Of a stretch of DNA of 64,000 nucleotides, positions 17,636 to 26,381 are shown in pieces; within the stretch, counting starts at the first letter, position 1; each line of letters starts with the position of its first letter. The translations under genes and the position numbers were made by a program. The notes beneath the pieces were generated by a model. That model was not told the origin of the DNA, did not search any database, and was given only the letters and a program-made list of their open reading frames with translations. The stretch is from CBDFKJ01 sp965248805 (GTDB lineage: Bacteria > Pseudomonadota > Alphaproteobacteria > UBA6615): the NCBI GenBank assembly GCA_965248805.1, contig CBDFKJ010000009.1, positions 496,001-560,000 on the forward strand, written 5' to 3'.

Positions 17636-18349
17636 ATGGACCCATTCGTCGAGATGCTGTTGTGGACGACGCTCGCCGGCGCCTGCGTACCGCTCGGCGC
17701 TGGGTTCGCGCACATCGAAAACATCCGGCCCCGGTGGCGCGAGGAAGAATTTCGCCATTTCGTAATCGCCTTCGGTGGCGGGGTGCTGGTTGGCGCGGTC
17801 GCCCTGGTGCTGGTTCCCGAAGGGGCCGAGCGCCTGCCACAGCCGCTGGCCGTTGCCGGCCTGATGCTGGCCGGTGGCGTCGGCTTCATGGTGCTCGACC
17901 GCGCCCAGGCACGGTGGAAGCAGGTGACACCTCAGCTTACTGCCATGGCGGCCGACTTGGTGCCGGAGTCCCTCGCGCTCGGCGGCATGTTTGCCGCCAA
18001 CGCCAAAGGCGCGGTGCTGCTGGCGTTGCTCATCGGGCTGCAGAACCTTCCCGAGGGCTTCAATGCTTGGCGGGAACTCGTCGTCAGACAATTCAACCGC
18101 AGGACCGGGTTCACCCTGATGGCGCTGCTCGCCTTCCTGGGGCCCGTATGTGGCTTGATCGGCTGGTTCTGGCTTGCCGATCATGACGCGATCCTGGGAG
18201 CGATCATGCTGTTCGCGGCCGGCGGCATCCTCTATCTCACGTTCCAGGACATCGCACCGCAGGCGAGGCTGGAGCAGCATTGGGCGCCCCCGCTCGGTGC
18301 GGTGCTAGGGTTCGCTCTCGCACTACTGGCCGAGATGATGTTCCACTAG
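17636..18349 (+). CDS. ZIP family divalent-metal transporter
   Basis: About 237 residues from the ATG at 17636; residues upstream in frame look untranslated. Some eight hydrophobic helices are visible. MAADLVPESLALGGMF and LIGLQNLPEGFNAW match the metal-site helices of ZIP transporters (PES and LPEG motifs), which take up zinc or similar ions across the inner membrane. It is not a phage function: it lies between the endolysin and a second copy of the endolysin 3' end, so it is cargo. Confidence 0.8.
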   Translation: MDPFVEMLLWTTLAGACVPLGAGFAHIENIRPRWREEEFRHFVIAFGGGVLVGAVALVLVPEGAERLPQPLAVAGLMLAGGVGFMVLDRAQARWKQVTPQLTAMAADLVPESLALGGMFAANAKGAVLLALLIGLQNLPEGFNAWRELVVRQFNRRTGFTLMALLAFLGPVCGLIGWFWLADHDAILGAIMLFAAGGILYLTFQDIAPQARLEQHWAPPLGAVLGFALALLAEMMFH

Positions 18350-18477
18350 CCCGCCGGCGGGCGGCCGCAATCGGCTTCGGCCTTGGCTCCACCCGCGTGC
18401 CCGCATGCGCATCTAAATGACACCTTTAGGGCGCAACATCCAGCGTCCGGAGCCGCTCGACCTTTGCGCACCGATGC

Positions 18478-18610
18478 TCCGGCGCAAGGTCAACCGCGAG
18501 GAGCACGATGCTGTGCCCGCCGAGTTCCGGCGCTGGGTGTGGGCCGGTGGGCGCAAGCTCAAGGCCTGGTCCGGCGGCGAGAGGCGGAGGCGGGGCTCTA
18601 TGCTGCTTGA
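18478..18610 (+). pseudogene. Third endolysin fragment (3' end)
   Basis: Reads RRKVNREEHDAVPAEFRRWV then AGGRKLK, the endolysin C-terminus, followed by a one-base deletion (GGGC to GGC) after which the other frame gives LVRRREAEAGLYAA and TGA. It is not joined to any N-terminal part. Together with the intact endolysin it brackets the ZIP gene. Confidence 0.8.
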
Positions 18611-18632
18611 TTGGTTCTGCCCTCACGAGAGC

Positions 18633-18800
18633 CTACGCTCTGTCGCTGGTATCTGGCGCCTGATCAGCCTCCCAGTTTGCATAGGCACGCCCGTCTGGGA
18701 GACGCCAAAGTGTCCGGCCATTTATGCTACCGCCGTAAACAACGCCGGCCGCGGCCGAAACAGAGGGAAAGGCGTAGTCGCTACAAAAGATCAGTGCGTC
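18633..18800 (-). pseudogene. DUF4357 C-terminal fragment
   Basis: The minus strand reads ALIFCSDYAFPSVSAAAGVV then GGSINGRTLWRLPDGRAYANWE to a stop at 18633. This is the pattern of DUF4357, a short C-terminal domain commonly attached to GIY-YIG nucleases or restriction enzymes. The remainder of its gene is absent; the upstream junction lies near 18800, where an IS256 fragment begins on the other strand. Confidence 0.5.
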
Positions 18801-18804
18801 GTTG

Positions 18805-19105
18805 CCGGCTCCTGGCCGAGGCCGTGGAGGCGGAGGTCGAGGCTTTTGTTGCCGCACACGCCGATCTCTCGGACGCGGCTGGGCGACGTCGCGTGGTGCG
18901 TCACGGTTACATGCCGGAGCGGGAGGTTCAGACCGGGATCGGCGCGGTCGCCGTGCGCCGGCCGCGGGTTCGCGACCGTGATCCGGAGACCGGCGGGCGC
19001 ATCCGCTTCACCTCTGCGATCCTGCCGCCGTACCTGCGGCGCGCGAAGTCGGTCGAGGAACTGCTGCCGTGGCTGTATCTCAAAGGGATCTCGACGGGCG
19101 ACTTC
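18805..19105 (+). pseudogene. IS256 family transposase, N-terminal fragment
   Basis: Reads LLAEAVEAEVEAFVAAHADL, then GRRRVVRHGYMPEREVQTGI and YLRRAKSVEELLPWLYLKGI, a typical N-terminal region of IS256-type transposases. It stops at STGDF, where sequence from the 3' end of another IS takes over. The DDE catalytic domain is missing, so it cannot transpose. Confidence 0.75.
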
Positions 19106-19168
19106 GTTATCATCATCATCGTCGCCCCCGAAACCGATTGATCAAAGCGCGACTTCATCACCGGGCTG
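19106..19168 (+). repeat. 63-bp relic of the 3' end of the nested IS
   Basis: Nearly identical (one mismatch noted) to 33613-33675, the right terminus of the intact nested IS, including the inverted-repeat end CACCGGGCTG. It marks a former insertion of that element into or beside the IS256 fragment; the body has been lost. Sequence from 19169 to 19375 shows nothing I recognise. Confidence 0.8.
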
Positions 19169-19375
19169 CTAGCGTCGGAGGACTCCCAGCTCATGGCCCG
19201 GGCGGTCATCGACATGGACCAGCAAGTCGTCGGCACCTACGACTGCGTCATCGACCCTGCCGTTGCGGCCACCGGTGTCCGCTCCCGTAACGACTTCGGC
19301 GCACGACCGAGTTTGACCCCGAGCTGCCCCTTGTCGCTTGACACTTCACCCTCAACACCCGCGGAGCAGCACGGA

Positions 19376-19834
19376 TCAGCCGCCGCAAGCCGACTTGTAT
19401 GCCTCCTCAAAAATGATGACCCAGCCTGAGCCGTAACCACCACGCATCATCTCGGCCATCTCACCAAAGGCTTCCCAATTGCTGTGCGTGAGTTCGACCC
19501 GCGTTCGTTCGTTTTCAAGCGCGGTAAACCGCACCTCAACCAGGCTTGCGTTTTCTGGCGGTAGTCCCATGTGAAAGTCCATGCTGATCGCGTCATGCGG
19601 ATCGTATGACTTTATCGTGCCCCAATGGTGTTCGGTGTCATCGTGGCCGATCTCAACGATCTGGCCGCCCAGCTTCGGTTCAATGAGCAACGACTTTGCA
19701 GGCTCGCCGCTATGCACTTTGGACATCGAGCGCTTGTCCAACGGCCACCAACTGCCCATGTCGTTCACAAACACCCCGAATGCTTTTTTCTTGCTGCAGG
19801 GAACTTCGATTGTTTTGATGATCGGATCGAGCAC
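19376..19834 (-). CDS. SRPBCC domain protein (AHSA1-like)
   Basis: A 152-residue protein from a GTG behind GGAGAAC. The pattern (MLDPIIKTIEVPCSKKKAF, GSWWPLDKRSMS, LVEVRFTALENERTRVELTH, GGYGSGWVIIFEEAYKSAC) fits the START/SRPBCC fold of the AHSA1 group, which binds hydrophobic ligands in a deep pocket. In many bacteria such genes follow an ArsR regulator. Here the last 27 codons of an upstream co-directional gene survive at 19844-19930. Substrate unknown. Confidence 0.8.
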   Translation of the reverse strand: MLDPIIKTIEVPCSKKKAFGVFVNDMGSWWPLDKRSMSKVHSGEPAKSLLIEPKLGGQIVEIGHDDTEHHWGTIKSYDPHDAISMDFHMGLPPENASLVEVRFTALENERTRVELTHSNWEAFGEMAEMMRGGYGSGWVIIFEEAYKSACGG

Positions 19835-19843
19835 TTTGTTCTC

Positions 19844-19930
19844 CTATTTGTCTTTCATGCGGCGCGCAATTTCAGCGCCATAGGCTGACAAGTAAGGTGG
19901 TCCCACTTCGTTGGACAGCTTGGCGGCTTG
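19844..19930 (-). pseudogene. 3' end of an unknown upstream gene (possibly ArsR-like)
   Basis: The minus strand reads AAKLSNEVGPPYLSAYGAEI ARRMKDK and a TAG, ten bases before the SRPBCC GTG. Spacing suggests it was the first gene of a two-gene operon. It is cut off by the end of a truncated IS3. The ArsR idea comes only from the common ArsR-SRPBCC pairing. Confidence 0.4.
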
Positions 19931-19954
19931 GTTAAGGTGTACTCCGCTCGCTGA

Positions 19955-20596
19955 TCATGCCGCCAGATTCCTTTTGATATGACCTCCTGGTTGGTGTTGT
20001 GGCGCCTGTGGAGATGTGGTCAAGGCGCGCATCGGCTTGTCCATCATATCCATAGGCCGGCCGTCCCGATAGGCCTCCGCCGGCGTCCGTCCGGCGTGGG
20101 CGGAATGTGGGCGTTCGGTGTTGTAAAAGGCGATCCAATCACCGATCACCCGTTCGGCCTCGAAGCCGTCCGCCAGCTCGTGAAGGTAGACCGCCTCGTA
20201 TTTGAGTGAACGCCAGAGCCGCTCGATAAAGACGTTGTCCATGCAGCGGCCCCTGCCGTCCATGGAGATGCGGATGCCCGCCACCTGCAAATGCCCGGTG
20301 AAGGTGAGGCTGGTGAACTGGCTGCCCTGGTCGGTGTTGAAGATCTCCGGACGGCCGTTGCGGCTTAACGCCTCCTCGAGCGCCGCGACGCAGAACGAGC
20401 TGTCAAGCGCGTTCGACAGCCGCCAAGCCAGCACGTGGCGGCTTGCCCAGTCCATGATCGCGACCAGATACAGGAAGCCGCGCATGTGAGCCACATCTGA
20501 CGTGTATGAGATAAACCAAGCAACCATCAATGCCTGCCATCCTAAGACGGACTTTAGATCTACTGGCCGCAAAGCCTTGCTCATTACCGTGATCAC
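19955..20596 (-). pseudogene. IS3 family transposase OrfB, 5'-truncated
   Basis: The integrase core is visible: MRGFLYLVAIMDWASRHVLA with the first catalytic Asp, TDQGSQFTS with the second, and DNVFIERLWRSLKYEAVYLH with the Glu. The N-terminal half and OrfA are missing; upstream of residue 36 the sequence is unrelated. It is a distinct IS3 subgroup from the intact element at 36713-38033 and cannot act on its own. Confidence 0.85.
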
Positions 20597-20729
20597 TGTT
20601 GTCGTAGGTGGCTGCGCCGGAACAAGTGCAGGGGATTGCTAGAGGCGAAGGAACTCGACTAGTATTTTCTTATGGCTAATGGATGATGTCCGACACTTGT
20701 ACTGTTGAAATAGCCGAGGAGACGCCCGC

Positions 20730-20846
20730 AAATTCCTGGCGGTTGAGACCGCCTACATCGAAGGCCACATCTTCACGGCGCTGGTTTTGCCTGTCGAGGG
20801 GAGACCTAAAGCCCTGTCGATCAAATACAGCATCAAGCCGGACTAA
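20730..20846 (+). pseudogene. Unrecognised 3' gene fragment
   Basis: An open frame of 38 codons ending in TAA (KFLAVETAYIEGHIFTALVL to KYSIKPD) looks like a genuine protein C-terminus but has no start or upstream continuation. I do not recognise the family. The rest of 20597-20932 shows no gene; a short inverted repeat (CCGCG AAGTT CGCGG) lies near 20868. Confidence 0.25.
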
Positions 20847-20932
20847 TGGCTAAGGACACTGGATACCGCGAAGTTCGCGGAAAGATGGATTTTTTTGGTG
20901 GCTGTGGCGGGCGTTGTTGTTAGGGTCCGGAC

Positions 20933-21145
20933 TCATAACCAGTAGCTGACGGTAGCGGCGAGACAGACGGCGGCGAGGAAGTTTTGGGCGAGGCGGTACC
21001 GTACAGTCTCGTGGCAGATGTCGATGCCACGCTCAAACAGAATGTCTTCGGCCTGGCGCAATGACAGCGGATAGCGAACGTACAGCATCACCGTGAGGCG
21101 AATGATCTCAGGCGAACTGTTGAAACAGCGAAATGGATTTTTCAT
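20933..21145 (-). pseudogene. IS6 transposase N-terminus joined to IS5-type C-terminus
   Basis: The first 51 residues (MKNPFRCFNSSPEIIRLTVM, FERGIDICHETVRYR) are the N-terminus of an IS6-type transposase, as at 34864. They are followed directly by LAQNFLAAVCLAATVSYWL and a stop, which is the usual C-terminus of an IS5-type transposase. The upstream IS6 end (GGCATTGTCAGACTAAG on the minus strand) lies near 21190. A deletion has fused two elements. Confidence 0.65.
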
Positions 21146-21262
21146 TCGCCGAGGCTAAACGCCAACCCGGTCCGCCTCAAGCCGACTTAGTCTGACAATG
21201 CCCCTCTGCGCACGCCAGCGCGTCGGCGATGCAATGGTCGTGGTCGCGTTCCGGCCGCAGGG

Positions 21263-21802
21263 CTACTCGTAGTCGTAGGGCGCGATTTCGTCGGCGACCA
21301 TGCGGTACCCGACGTCGGCGAGGTCGGTGAACATGGAGCTCGCGCTCATCACGCCGGTGACCACCACCGGATCGAACAGGCCTTCCACTTCCACACCTTC
21401 CTCAATGTACACGTACACGATCTGGTTGGGCGGCGGTGGTGGCACGTGGATGCAGGCGCCGATGTACGGTACCAGCAGGAACTCGCGCACGAACGTGCCC
21501 TCGAAGTCGAGGGGCACGACGAACCCGGCGAGACGCACGGTGCGGCCGTCATAATCCGGCACTGCTTCCCTGAGGAGCGCGAGCTCGTCGATGGAGTCGC
21601 CGGCCGGATCCATGAACGCGCCCGACGAGCCGCCGGGATGGCCGAGGATGGCCAACATCCGCTCTTCCTCGAAGGCATCGAGCAGTCTCTCGGGCAGGAG
21701 GTCGTCCCAGGTGATGTCGACCGGGTCCGCCGCCCACGCCTGACCCGCGGCCAGCAGGGCGAAGCCGAACGCCGCGGCCCAGCGGCGCCACGCGTGTGTC
21801 AT
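21263..21802 (-). CDS. DUF3299 family exported protein
   Basis: A 179-residue protein from the ATG at 21802, with a signal peptide (MTHAWRRWAAAFGFALLAAG, cleavage near AWA). The mature part carries FVVPLDFEGTFVREFLLVPY and GACIHVPPPPPNQIVYV, the signature of DUF3299. It ends the leftward DUF2796-ABC-DUF3299 cluster, similar in content to zinc-responsive periplasmic/ABC operons (Vibrio Zrg type). It appears intact, unlike its two neighbours. Confidence 0.8.
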   Translation of the reverse strand: MTHAWRRWAAAFGFALLAAGQAWAADPVDITWDDLLPERLLDAFEEERMLAILGHPGGSSGAFMDPAGDSIDELALLREAVPDYDGRTVRLAGFVVPLDFEGTFVREFLLVPYIGACIHVPPPPPNQIVYVYIEEGVEVEGLFDPVVVTGVMSASSMFTDLADVGYRMVADEIAPYDYE

Positions 21803-21813
21803 CGTCCGTCTCC

Positions 21814-22167
21814 TCATGTTTTCACCATCATTCCGTCCGCCACCGTGCGCAGCACCTCGACGCGCCCCGCCTGGGGGGAGGCGATGCCGCACAGGAGGCT
21901 CAGCAGCGTGGACTTGCCGCTGCCCGACGGGCCGGTGAGCAGCACCCTCTCCCCTCGCCCGAGACGGAACGACGGCACCTCGAGGACGAACGCGCCTGCG
22001 CCGCGCCACCGGAACCGCACGTCCGCGAGCGCGGCGGCGGGAGGCGCGGCCTCCAGCCGCGCGGCCCCGGCGACGGACGGAGGCGCGGGTTCGGCGAGGG
22101 CGGTGTCAGCCACCGAATGCCACCCGCGGGGCATCCCGCGCGACCTCGTAGGAGAACTGGCCGTCAT
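21814..22167 (-). pseudogene. ABC transporter ATPase, fused by deletion to a permease end
   Basis: The first 100 or so residues contain the Walker A motif (GPSGSGKSTLLSLLCG) of an ABC ATPase of the MacB/LolD type. Immediately after SPQAGRVEVL, where the Q-loop, signature and Walker B should follow, it reads RTVADGMMVKT and stops, resembling the C-terminus of the FtsX-like permease expected next in the operon. An internal deletion of most of both genes is the simplest reading. Not functional. Confidence 0.7.
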
Positions 22168-22540
22168 TCGTGAGAAGATTCACCTCCAGTTCCTCCGCGC
22201 CGGGGAAGCGGGCGAAGTACGGAAACTCCATCCACATGATGGCGGCAGGGTTCTCGCACGATAGCACGTAGTGGACGCGGAACTCCATGTGCTCCGCCTC
22301 TTCTTCCTCCGCATCGGCCGCCCCTTCTTCGTGGTCCTCGTGGCCGGCCTCGACCTCGACCGATTCGGCGCGGCACGCCGCCTCGGCAGCGATGGTGAAG
22401 AGGGCGAAGCCGTCCTCGAGGGCGGCCACCGCCGCCGCCAGGGCCGCCCGATCCTCCGGCGTTACGGCCTCGTGCTCGAAGCCCACGATGTCCGCCCCTG
22501 GCACCTCCAGTTCCATCTCGATAAAGTTGCCCTCGAGGGC
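22106..22540 (-). pseudogene. DUF2796 metal-binding protein, 5'-truncated
   Basis: The reading ALEGNFIEMELEVPGADIVG FEHEAVTPEDRAAL, then an acidic His/Glu-rich linker (GHEDHEEGAADAEEEEAEHM) and a beta-rich C-terminus, fits DUF2796 (ZrgA-like periplasmic proteins that bind zinc). The signal peptide and first part are lost at about 22540, where a holin fragment on the other strand begins. It overlaps the ATPase start. It would have been the first gene of the cluster. Confidence 0.65.
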
Positions 22541-22724
22541 CTTCTTCATCCTGTTCGCGGCCGTCAAGGGCTCCGGTCTCTCTCTGCTGATCGTCGTCGA
22601 GGGCCTGCTCATCGCCGAGGCTCTACCGTGCATCTGGGGTCCCGAGACCCAGGCGCTGTTCGCCGCCGTAATGAGTTTCTGGTTCGGCAACCGGACGCTG
22701 TCGAAGCTCCGGGAGCGGCGCTGA
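22539..22724 (+). pseudogene. Holin C-terminal fragment (second copy)
   Basis: From GCC TTC TTC at 22539 the plus strand reads AFFILFAAVKGSGLSLLIVV to FWFGNRTLSKLRERR, closely matching the last 60 residues of the holin at 16554-17018. The N-terminal two-thirds are missing. It is followed by a second lysozyme with the same spacing, so this is the tail of another lysis cassette. Confidence 0.85.
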
Positions 22725-22728
22725 CGCC

Positions 22729-23190
22729 ATGCGCCATCTCACCGACGAAGGTCTTGCGCTGATCAAGCGCTTCGGGGGCGTCGCGCCCGAAATCTACATC
22801 TGCCCGGCCGGCTGGCCGACCATCGGCTACGGTCACGTGGTGCGCGACCACGAACGCGACCAATTCGCGGACGGCATCGACGAGGCGACGGCCGAGGACC
22901 TGCTGCGCCGCGATGTCGAAAGCGCGGAGCGGGCCGTGCTGCGCCTGATCTGGGTGCCGCTCAAGGACAGGCGATTCGACGCGCTCTGCTCGTTCGCCTT
23001 CAATCTCGGTGCCGGCGCGCTGCAGTGCTCGACGCTGCGGCGCAGGGTGAACCGGCAAGACCACGACGCCGTGCCGGACGAGTTCCGGCGCTGGGTGTGG
23101 GCCGGTGGGCGCAAGCTGAAAGGGTTGACCCGGCGGCGGGAGGCGGAGGCGATGCTGTATCTCGCACACGGTTCATTCGAGTCGCAATAG
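22729..23190 (+). CDS. GH24 lysozyme paralogue lacking the catalytic Glu
   Basis: A 153-residue homologue of the endolysin at 17023-17463. Where the active enzyme has RFEG, this has RFGG, so Glu16 is Gly16; Cys25 and Thr31 are kept (ICPAGWPTIGYGH). Loss of the acid should abolish hydrolysis. The C-terminus runs to SFESQ and overlaps the end of the convergent ATPase gene by 18 bases. It is a remnant lysis gene of a second, related phage. Confidence 0.8.
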   Translation: MRHLTDEGLALIKRFGGVAPEIYICPAGWPTIGYGHVVRDHERDQFADGIDEATAEDLLRRDVESAERAVLRLIWVPLKDRRFDALCSFAFNLGAGALQCSTLRRRVNRQDHDAVPDEFRRWVWAGGRKLKGLTRRREAEAMLYLAHGSFESQ

Positions 23191-24750
23191 TATGCGATCT
23201 ATTAGAGCTTTCGCGGCGACCCTATTAACCGAGCATTCGTAAACCAACTCGAAAAAGTGCTCGTATGTTTTCCGCTGCGCTTCGGGAAGGCGCATAAGAG
23301 GTGACGAAACCACTGCCGCATCGTTCATTGCCTCGCCCAACCATTCTCGCAGCGCCTCTATCCTTTTTTCACGTTCGTTTGCGGAATCAGTGAGCAGGTC
23401 CATACCGGCGATTTTGCTCATCCGGAGCAACGTCTGTTCCGCCGACAGCGCCAGCCGCTCTCGTTCCCGTTGACTGACACTACCTTGAACGACGATGCCG
23501 ACTGTCTCCACGACAGACTGCGCGTATAGTTCGAACTCCCGATCCCACTTACGCCGAACCGAACTGGTGCGGCAGCGACGGGCGATATCACGGGCCGTGG
23601 GCGTCAGATGGTTGACGAGATTGTGGAAATGGGCGTTTTGCTCAAAGTGATCGCGACGACCGTTGGGCACAATTCTTCGGTCGATCACATGCACTTCCCC
23701 CACCGACCAGCCGTTGAAGCGCGGTTCAGGAAAAAGTCCTTCTAAAAGAACGTGATCCCCGACCTGCATATTGCCAGCGCGCATGCGGACACCCTTCACA
23801 AGGGTTTCGGTCGGCACCGCCCCCTCATATTCGTGTTGCAGCACCCAGGCGACTGCCGCGACATTGCCGTCGATTCCCGGGATTTCAATCAAGTTTAGGC
23901 TGTCGAAGTTTACGCCCTGTTTGCTGTCGAAGCTGAAGCTGTTGCGATGCGGGCGGTAGACGGGTTCATCGGCGTCATTGATCCGAATGTCCAGATTGCC
24001 AAGGTCAACGTGTCGCGACAGCGCTTTCGTTAGCTCCGCGCCGAACCTGAACGCCGGAGAGAATGGCACGGGGGCGACTTGGCTCAGGTACTCCGAGATC
24101 GATGAAGGACTCATCAGCCGGTCATTCCGCAGGCGGATGATGCCGCGCATCTCTACTTCGAAGAAGCGCTCGGGCGCATCATCGATTTCTACACGCTCCA
24201 GAGTCGTCAGCCTGCGGATGAGGTCGGCCGCCCCCGTGTTGTCTGAAGCCTCTCGCAGCGCGGCCCTTAGTTGCCGACAATCCCACCGAAGCTGGGAGAC
24301 GTCGGACTCGCCCGTGACGCGCGAACGGAAAACCAACTCCTGCGCATAACCAAGTCCTGCTAGACGGCCCACTCCGCGGAAACCACGCGTCAGCGTGCCA
24401 CGCTTCGCGCTTCCGCCTAGTGCCGTCAACGTCTGCCCGAATTCCCGAAAAGGAACGCCGCACCCATTGTCACGGATCCCCACGGTCCGTGTCCCAGGAT
24501 CGACAGTGATGTCGACTCGACCAGGCTCTACGGTGGTGAGCGCGCCCGCAGCGCGCGCGGCATCCACGGCGTCTGCCGCGTTCTGGATGTACTCGCGGTA
24601 GACTGTCATCGGATCGACGTACATCGCGCTCGATACGAGTTCGAGAACGTCTTTTCCGATCACGATTTTCGAGATCTTATGCCGCTTGGCCACGCGTTCG
24701 CCCGACACTGGCGTGACGCGGTAGACCTTAGTAGGCCCTGTTATGCTCAT
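23173..24750 (-). CDS. GHKL/Hsp90-like ATPase, last gene of the seven-gene operon
   Basis: A 525-residue protein. The N-terminal Bergerat-fold ATPase shows the N box (YREYIQNAADAV, Asn57), DNGCGVP (Asp94-Gly98) and a glycine-rich lid (RGFRGVGRLAGLG, 123-134), closest in style to HtpG/Hsp90-like and MutL-like ATPases. The rest (about 150-525) is not assigned. Its ATG overlaps the radical SAM stop by four bases. A conformational ATPase in an operon with helicase and nuclease suggests a sensing or gating role, which is inferred. Confidence 0.8.
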   Translation of the reverse strand: MSITGPTKVYRVTPVSGERVAKRHKISKIVIGKDVLELVSSAMYVDPMTVYREYIQNAADAVDAARAAGALTTVEPGRVDITVDPGTRTVGIRDNGCGVPFREFGQTLTALGGSAKRGTLTRGFRGVGRLAGLGYAQELVFRSRVTGESDVSQLRWDCRQLRAALREASDNTGAADLIRRLTTLERVEIDDAPERFFEVEMRGIIRLRNDRLMSPSSISEYLSQVAPVPFSPAFRFGAELTKALSRHVDLGNLDIRINDADEPVYRPHRNSFSFDSKQGVNFDSLNLIEIPGIDGNVAAVAWVLQHEYEGAVPTETLVKGVRMRAGNMQVGDHVLLEGLFPEPRFNGWSVGEVHVIDRRIVPNGRRDHFEQNAHFHNLVNHLTPTARDIARRCRTSSVRRKWDREFELYAQSVVETVGIVVQGSVSQRERERLALSAEQTLLRMSKIAGMDLLTDSANEREKRIEALREWLGEAMNDAAVVSSPLMRLPEAQRKTYEHFFELVYECSVNRVAAKALIDRILLRLE

Positions 24751-26381
24751 GCCGCGACTCTCTCGCGAGACTTGGGTTTGCGGGTCGACGGAAGGTCCGA
24801 CTCGTCTTCGTGGTCGAGGCCGGCATCCTCAACGCGTTCGTCTTCGGCGAGGCCCACGTCGGCTGTGACTTCGCCTCGCGTGAGCTCCTTCTGCTTTGCC
24901 CAGATCGCGACGAGTTCCTCCTTCGGCAGCGGCACATAAAACTGGAGAACCCGCTTAAGTGCTGCGGTCGTCGCATGGTGGGTCAGCCCAACGAACTCCC
25001 GGGGGTTGCAGGACGACAACAGCTCGACCAATTCCGTGCGATCATATCCGTCCAGCGTGTCGAACTCCGCGCGGTACGCCGGGAGGCGTTCCTCGGGATC
25101 GAATCGCTCAAACCAGTCGCGATTGAAGATGAAGTCGTGTGGCAGTAAAAGAATGTGTTCAAAGTCTTCAAACGTGTCGCCGAAAGCGCGTTTGAAGAAA
25201 TTCGGCTCACCACTGACGATCCCGTGCGTCGCCTGGAGTATCAGTTGCATTGAACGCAACTGATAGCGTGACCATTTCTCGCCCACATGTCCGCGGTCCG
25301 GCCGGTCGGTCGGCTGGTATCGCATCGGAAAGGACCAGACACGGACGCCGAGCTCTTCGTTCAGCTTCACGTTGAGACGCATGCGCTTGAACAGGTCGGC
25401 CGGATCATCGTGAAAGTTGTACAACATGTAGTTAGAAAGCTCGGCCAGGCCGTACTCAGCTGCGTAGCGCACTGCCTGTTCGTAGGGCTTCTTCAAGCCG
25501 AGATGATCGAATGCAATGCGGAGCGGCTTTAGGCAGATCGTCGCGAGACTCCGAAGGTACACTGGGTCCTTGCACAGTATCCGTGCATCAACGCCTTGAT
25601 TGAAATCAACCCGGCGCTGCACAGGCGCTCGCTTGCCCTCACGCTGTAACTTGGCGCCGGGCACGAAGCCAAGATCACGGATTTCAGCAATGATTTCCCT
25701 AAAACGAGGTGAAGCCACCACGTTATTGTCCATCAGGATAAGGTCTTTCTTCGGGCCATACAGTTCCTCAATGGCGCGGACGACCGAGGTCAGTGACTCG
25801 GTATCGCGCTGACCGCCCTCGAGTTTCGGCACGCCACAAAAGTGACATTTGCGGATGCAGCCGCGAGTGGTGTATGCGAAATAGGCGTCCCGTACCGCAT
25901 ACTTGTAGTCGACCTGATCAAGAATACCGTAGTCTGGCACTAGATCTTCTATCGTCCGCCCGTAGATATCATCCGCGTAGAGTTCCTCCGAGAAGTCGTC
26001 AAGTTGAAGCGCAACCGCGGGTGGGGCGGAAAGCAGCCCCTTGATGAACCGAACACCCTGCCACCGTCGCTCCTGCAGAAAGCGCTCGTGCATTAAAGAA
26101 GCCGCAATCCCGCCGACGAAGACTTTATCCGCGTGTCCGTTCGCGACTTCGAGGGCGAAATCGATTGTCTGCGCGATCTTCGCGTACTCGAAGGAGAATA
26201 GCGTCGTGACGTAGATGCGATCCCAAGCCTGGGACAGAACCGAGCGATCTTGCCCCTTGATGAACCGCACGCGGTCTTTCTTGCCGAGCGGCCCGTGGTA
26301 TTGGGCGATCTTCATCAGGCCGAGCGGCGGATACTTATTCTTGTAGCCCGGTTCGATGAGCAGGATATTTTTGTTAGCCAT
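24747..26381 (-). CDS. Radical SAM protein
   Basis: A 544-residue protein from the ATG at 26381, preferred because it overlaps the upstream stop by eight bases. The N-terminus (NILLIEPGYKNKYPPLGLMK) resembles the Rossmann domain of B12-binding radical SAM enzymes, without an obvious cobalamin DxHxxG. The cluster motif is TTRGCIRKCHFCGVP: Cys175, Cys179, Cys182 for the 4Fe-4S centre. A long C-terminal region ends in a charged tail. Substrate unknown; the context of ParB/DGQHR proteins and a helicase makes a nucleic-acid target plausible. Confidence 0.85.
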   Translation of the reverse strand: MANKNILLIEPGYKNKYPPLGLMKIAQYHGPLGKKDRVRFIKGQDRSVLSQAWDRIYVTTLFSFEYAKIAQTIDFALEVANGHADKVFVGGIAASLMHERFLQERRWQGVRFIKGLLSAPPAVALQLDDFSEELYADDIYGRTIEDLVPDYGILDQVDYKYAVRDAYFAYTTRGCIRKCHFCGVPKLEGGQRDTESLTSVVRAIEELYGPKKDLILMDNNVVASPRFREIIAEIRDLGFVPGAKLQREGKRAPVQRRVDFNQGVDARILCKDPVYLRSLATICLKPLRIAFDHLGLKKPYEQAVRYAAEYGLAELSNYMLYNFHDDPADLFKRMRLNVKLNEELGVRVWSFPMRYQPTDRPDRGHVGEKWSRYQLRSMQLILQATHGIVSGEPNFFKRAFGDTFEDFEHILLLPHDFIFNRDWFERFDPEERLPAYRAEFDTLDGYDRTELVELLSSCNPREFVGLTHHATTAALKRVLQFYVPLPKEELVAIWAKQKELTRGEVTADVGLAEDERVEDAGLDHEDESDLPSTRKPKSRERVAA

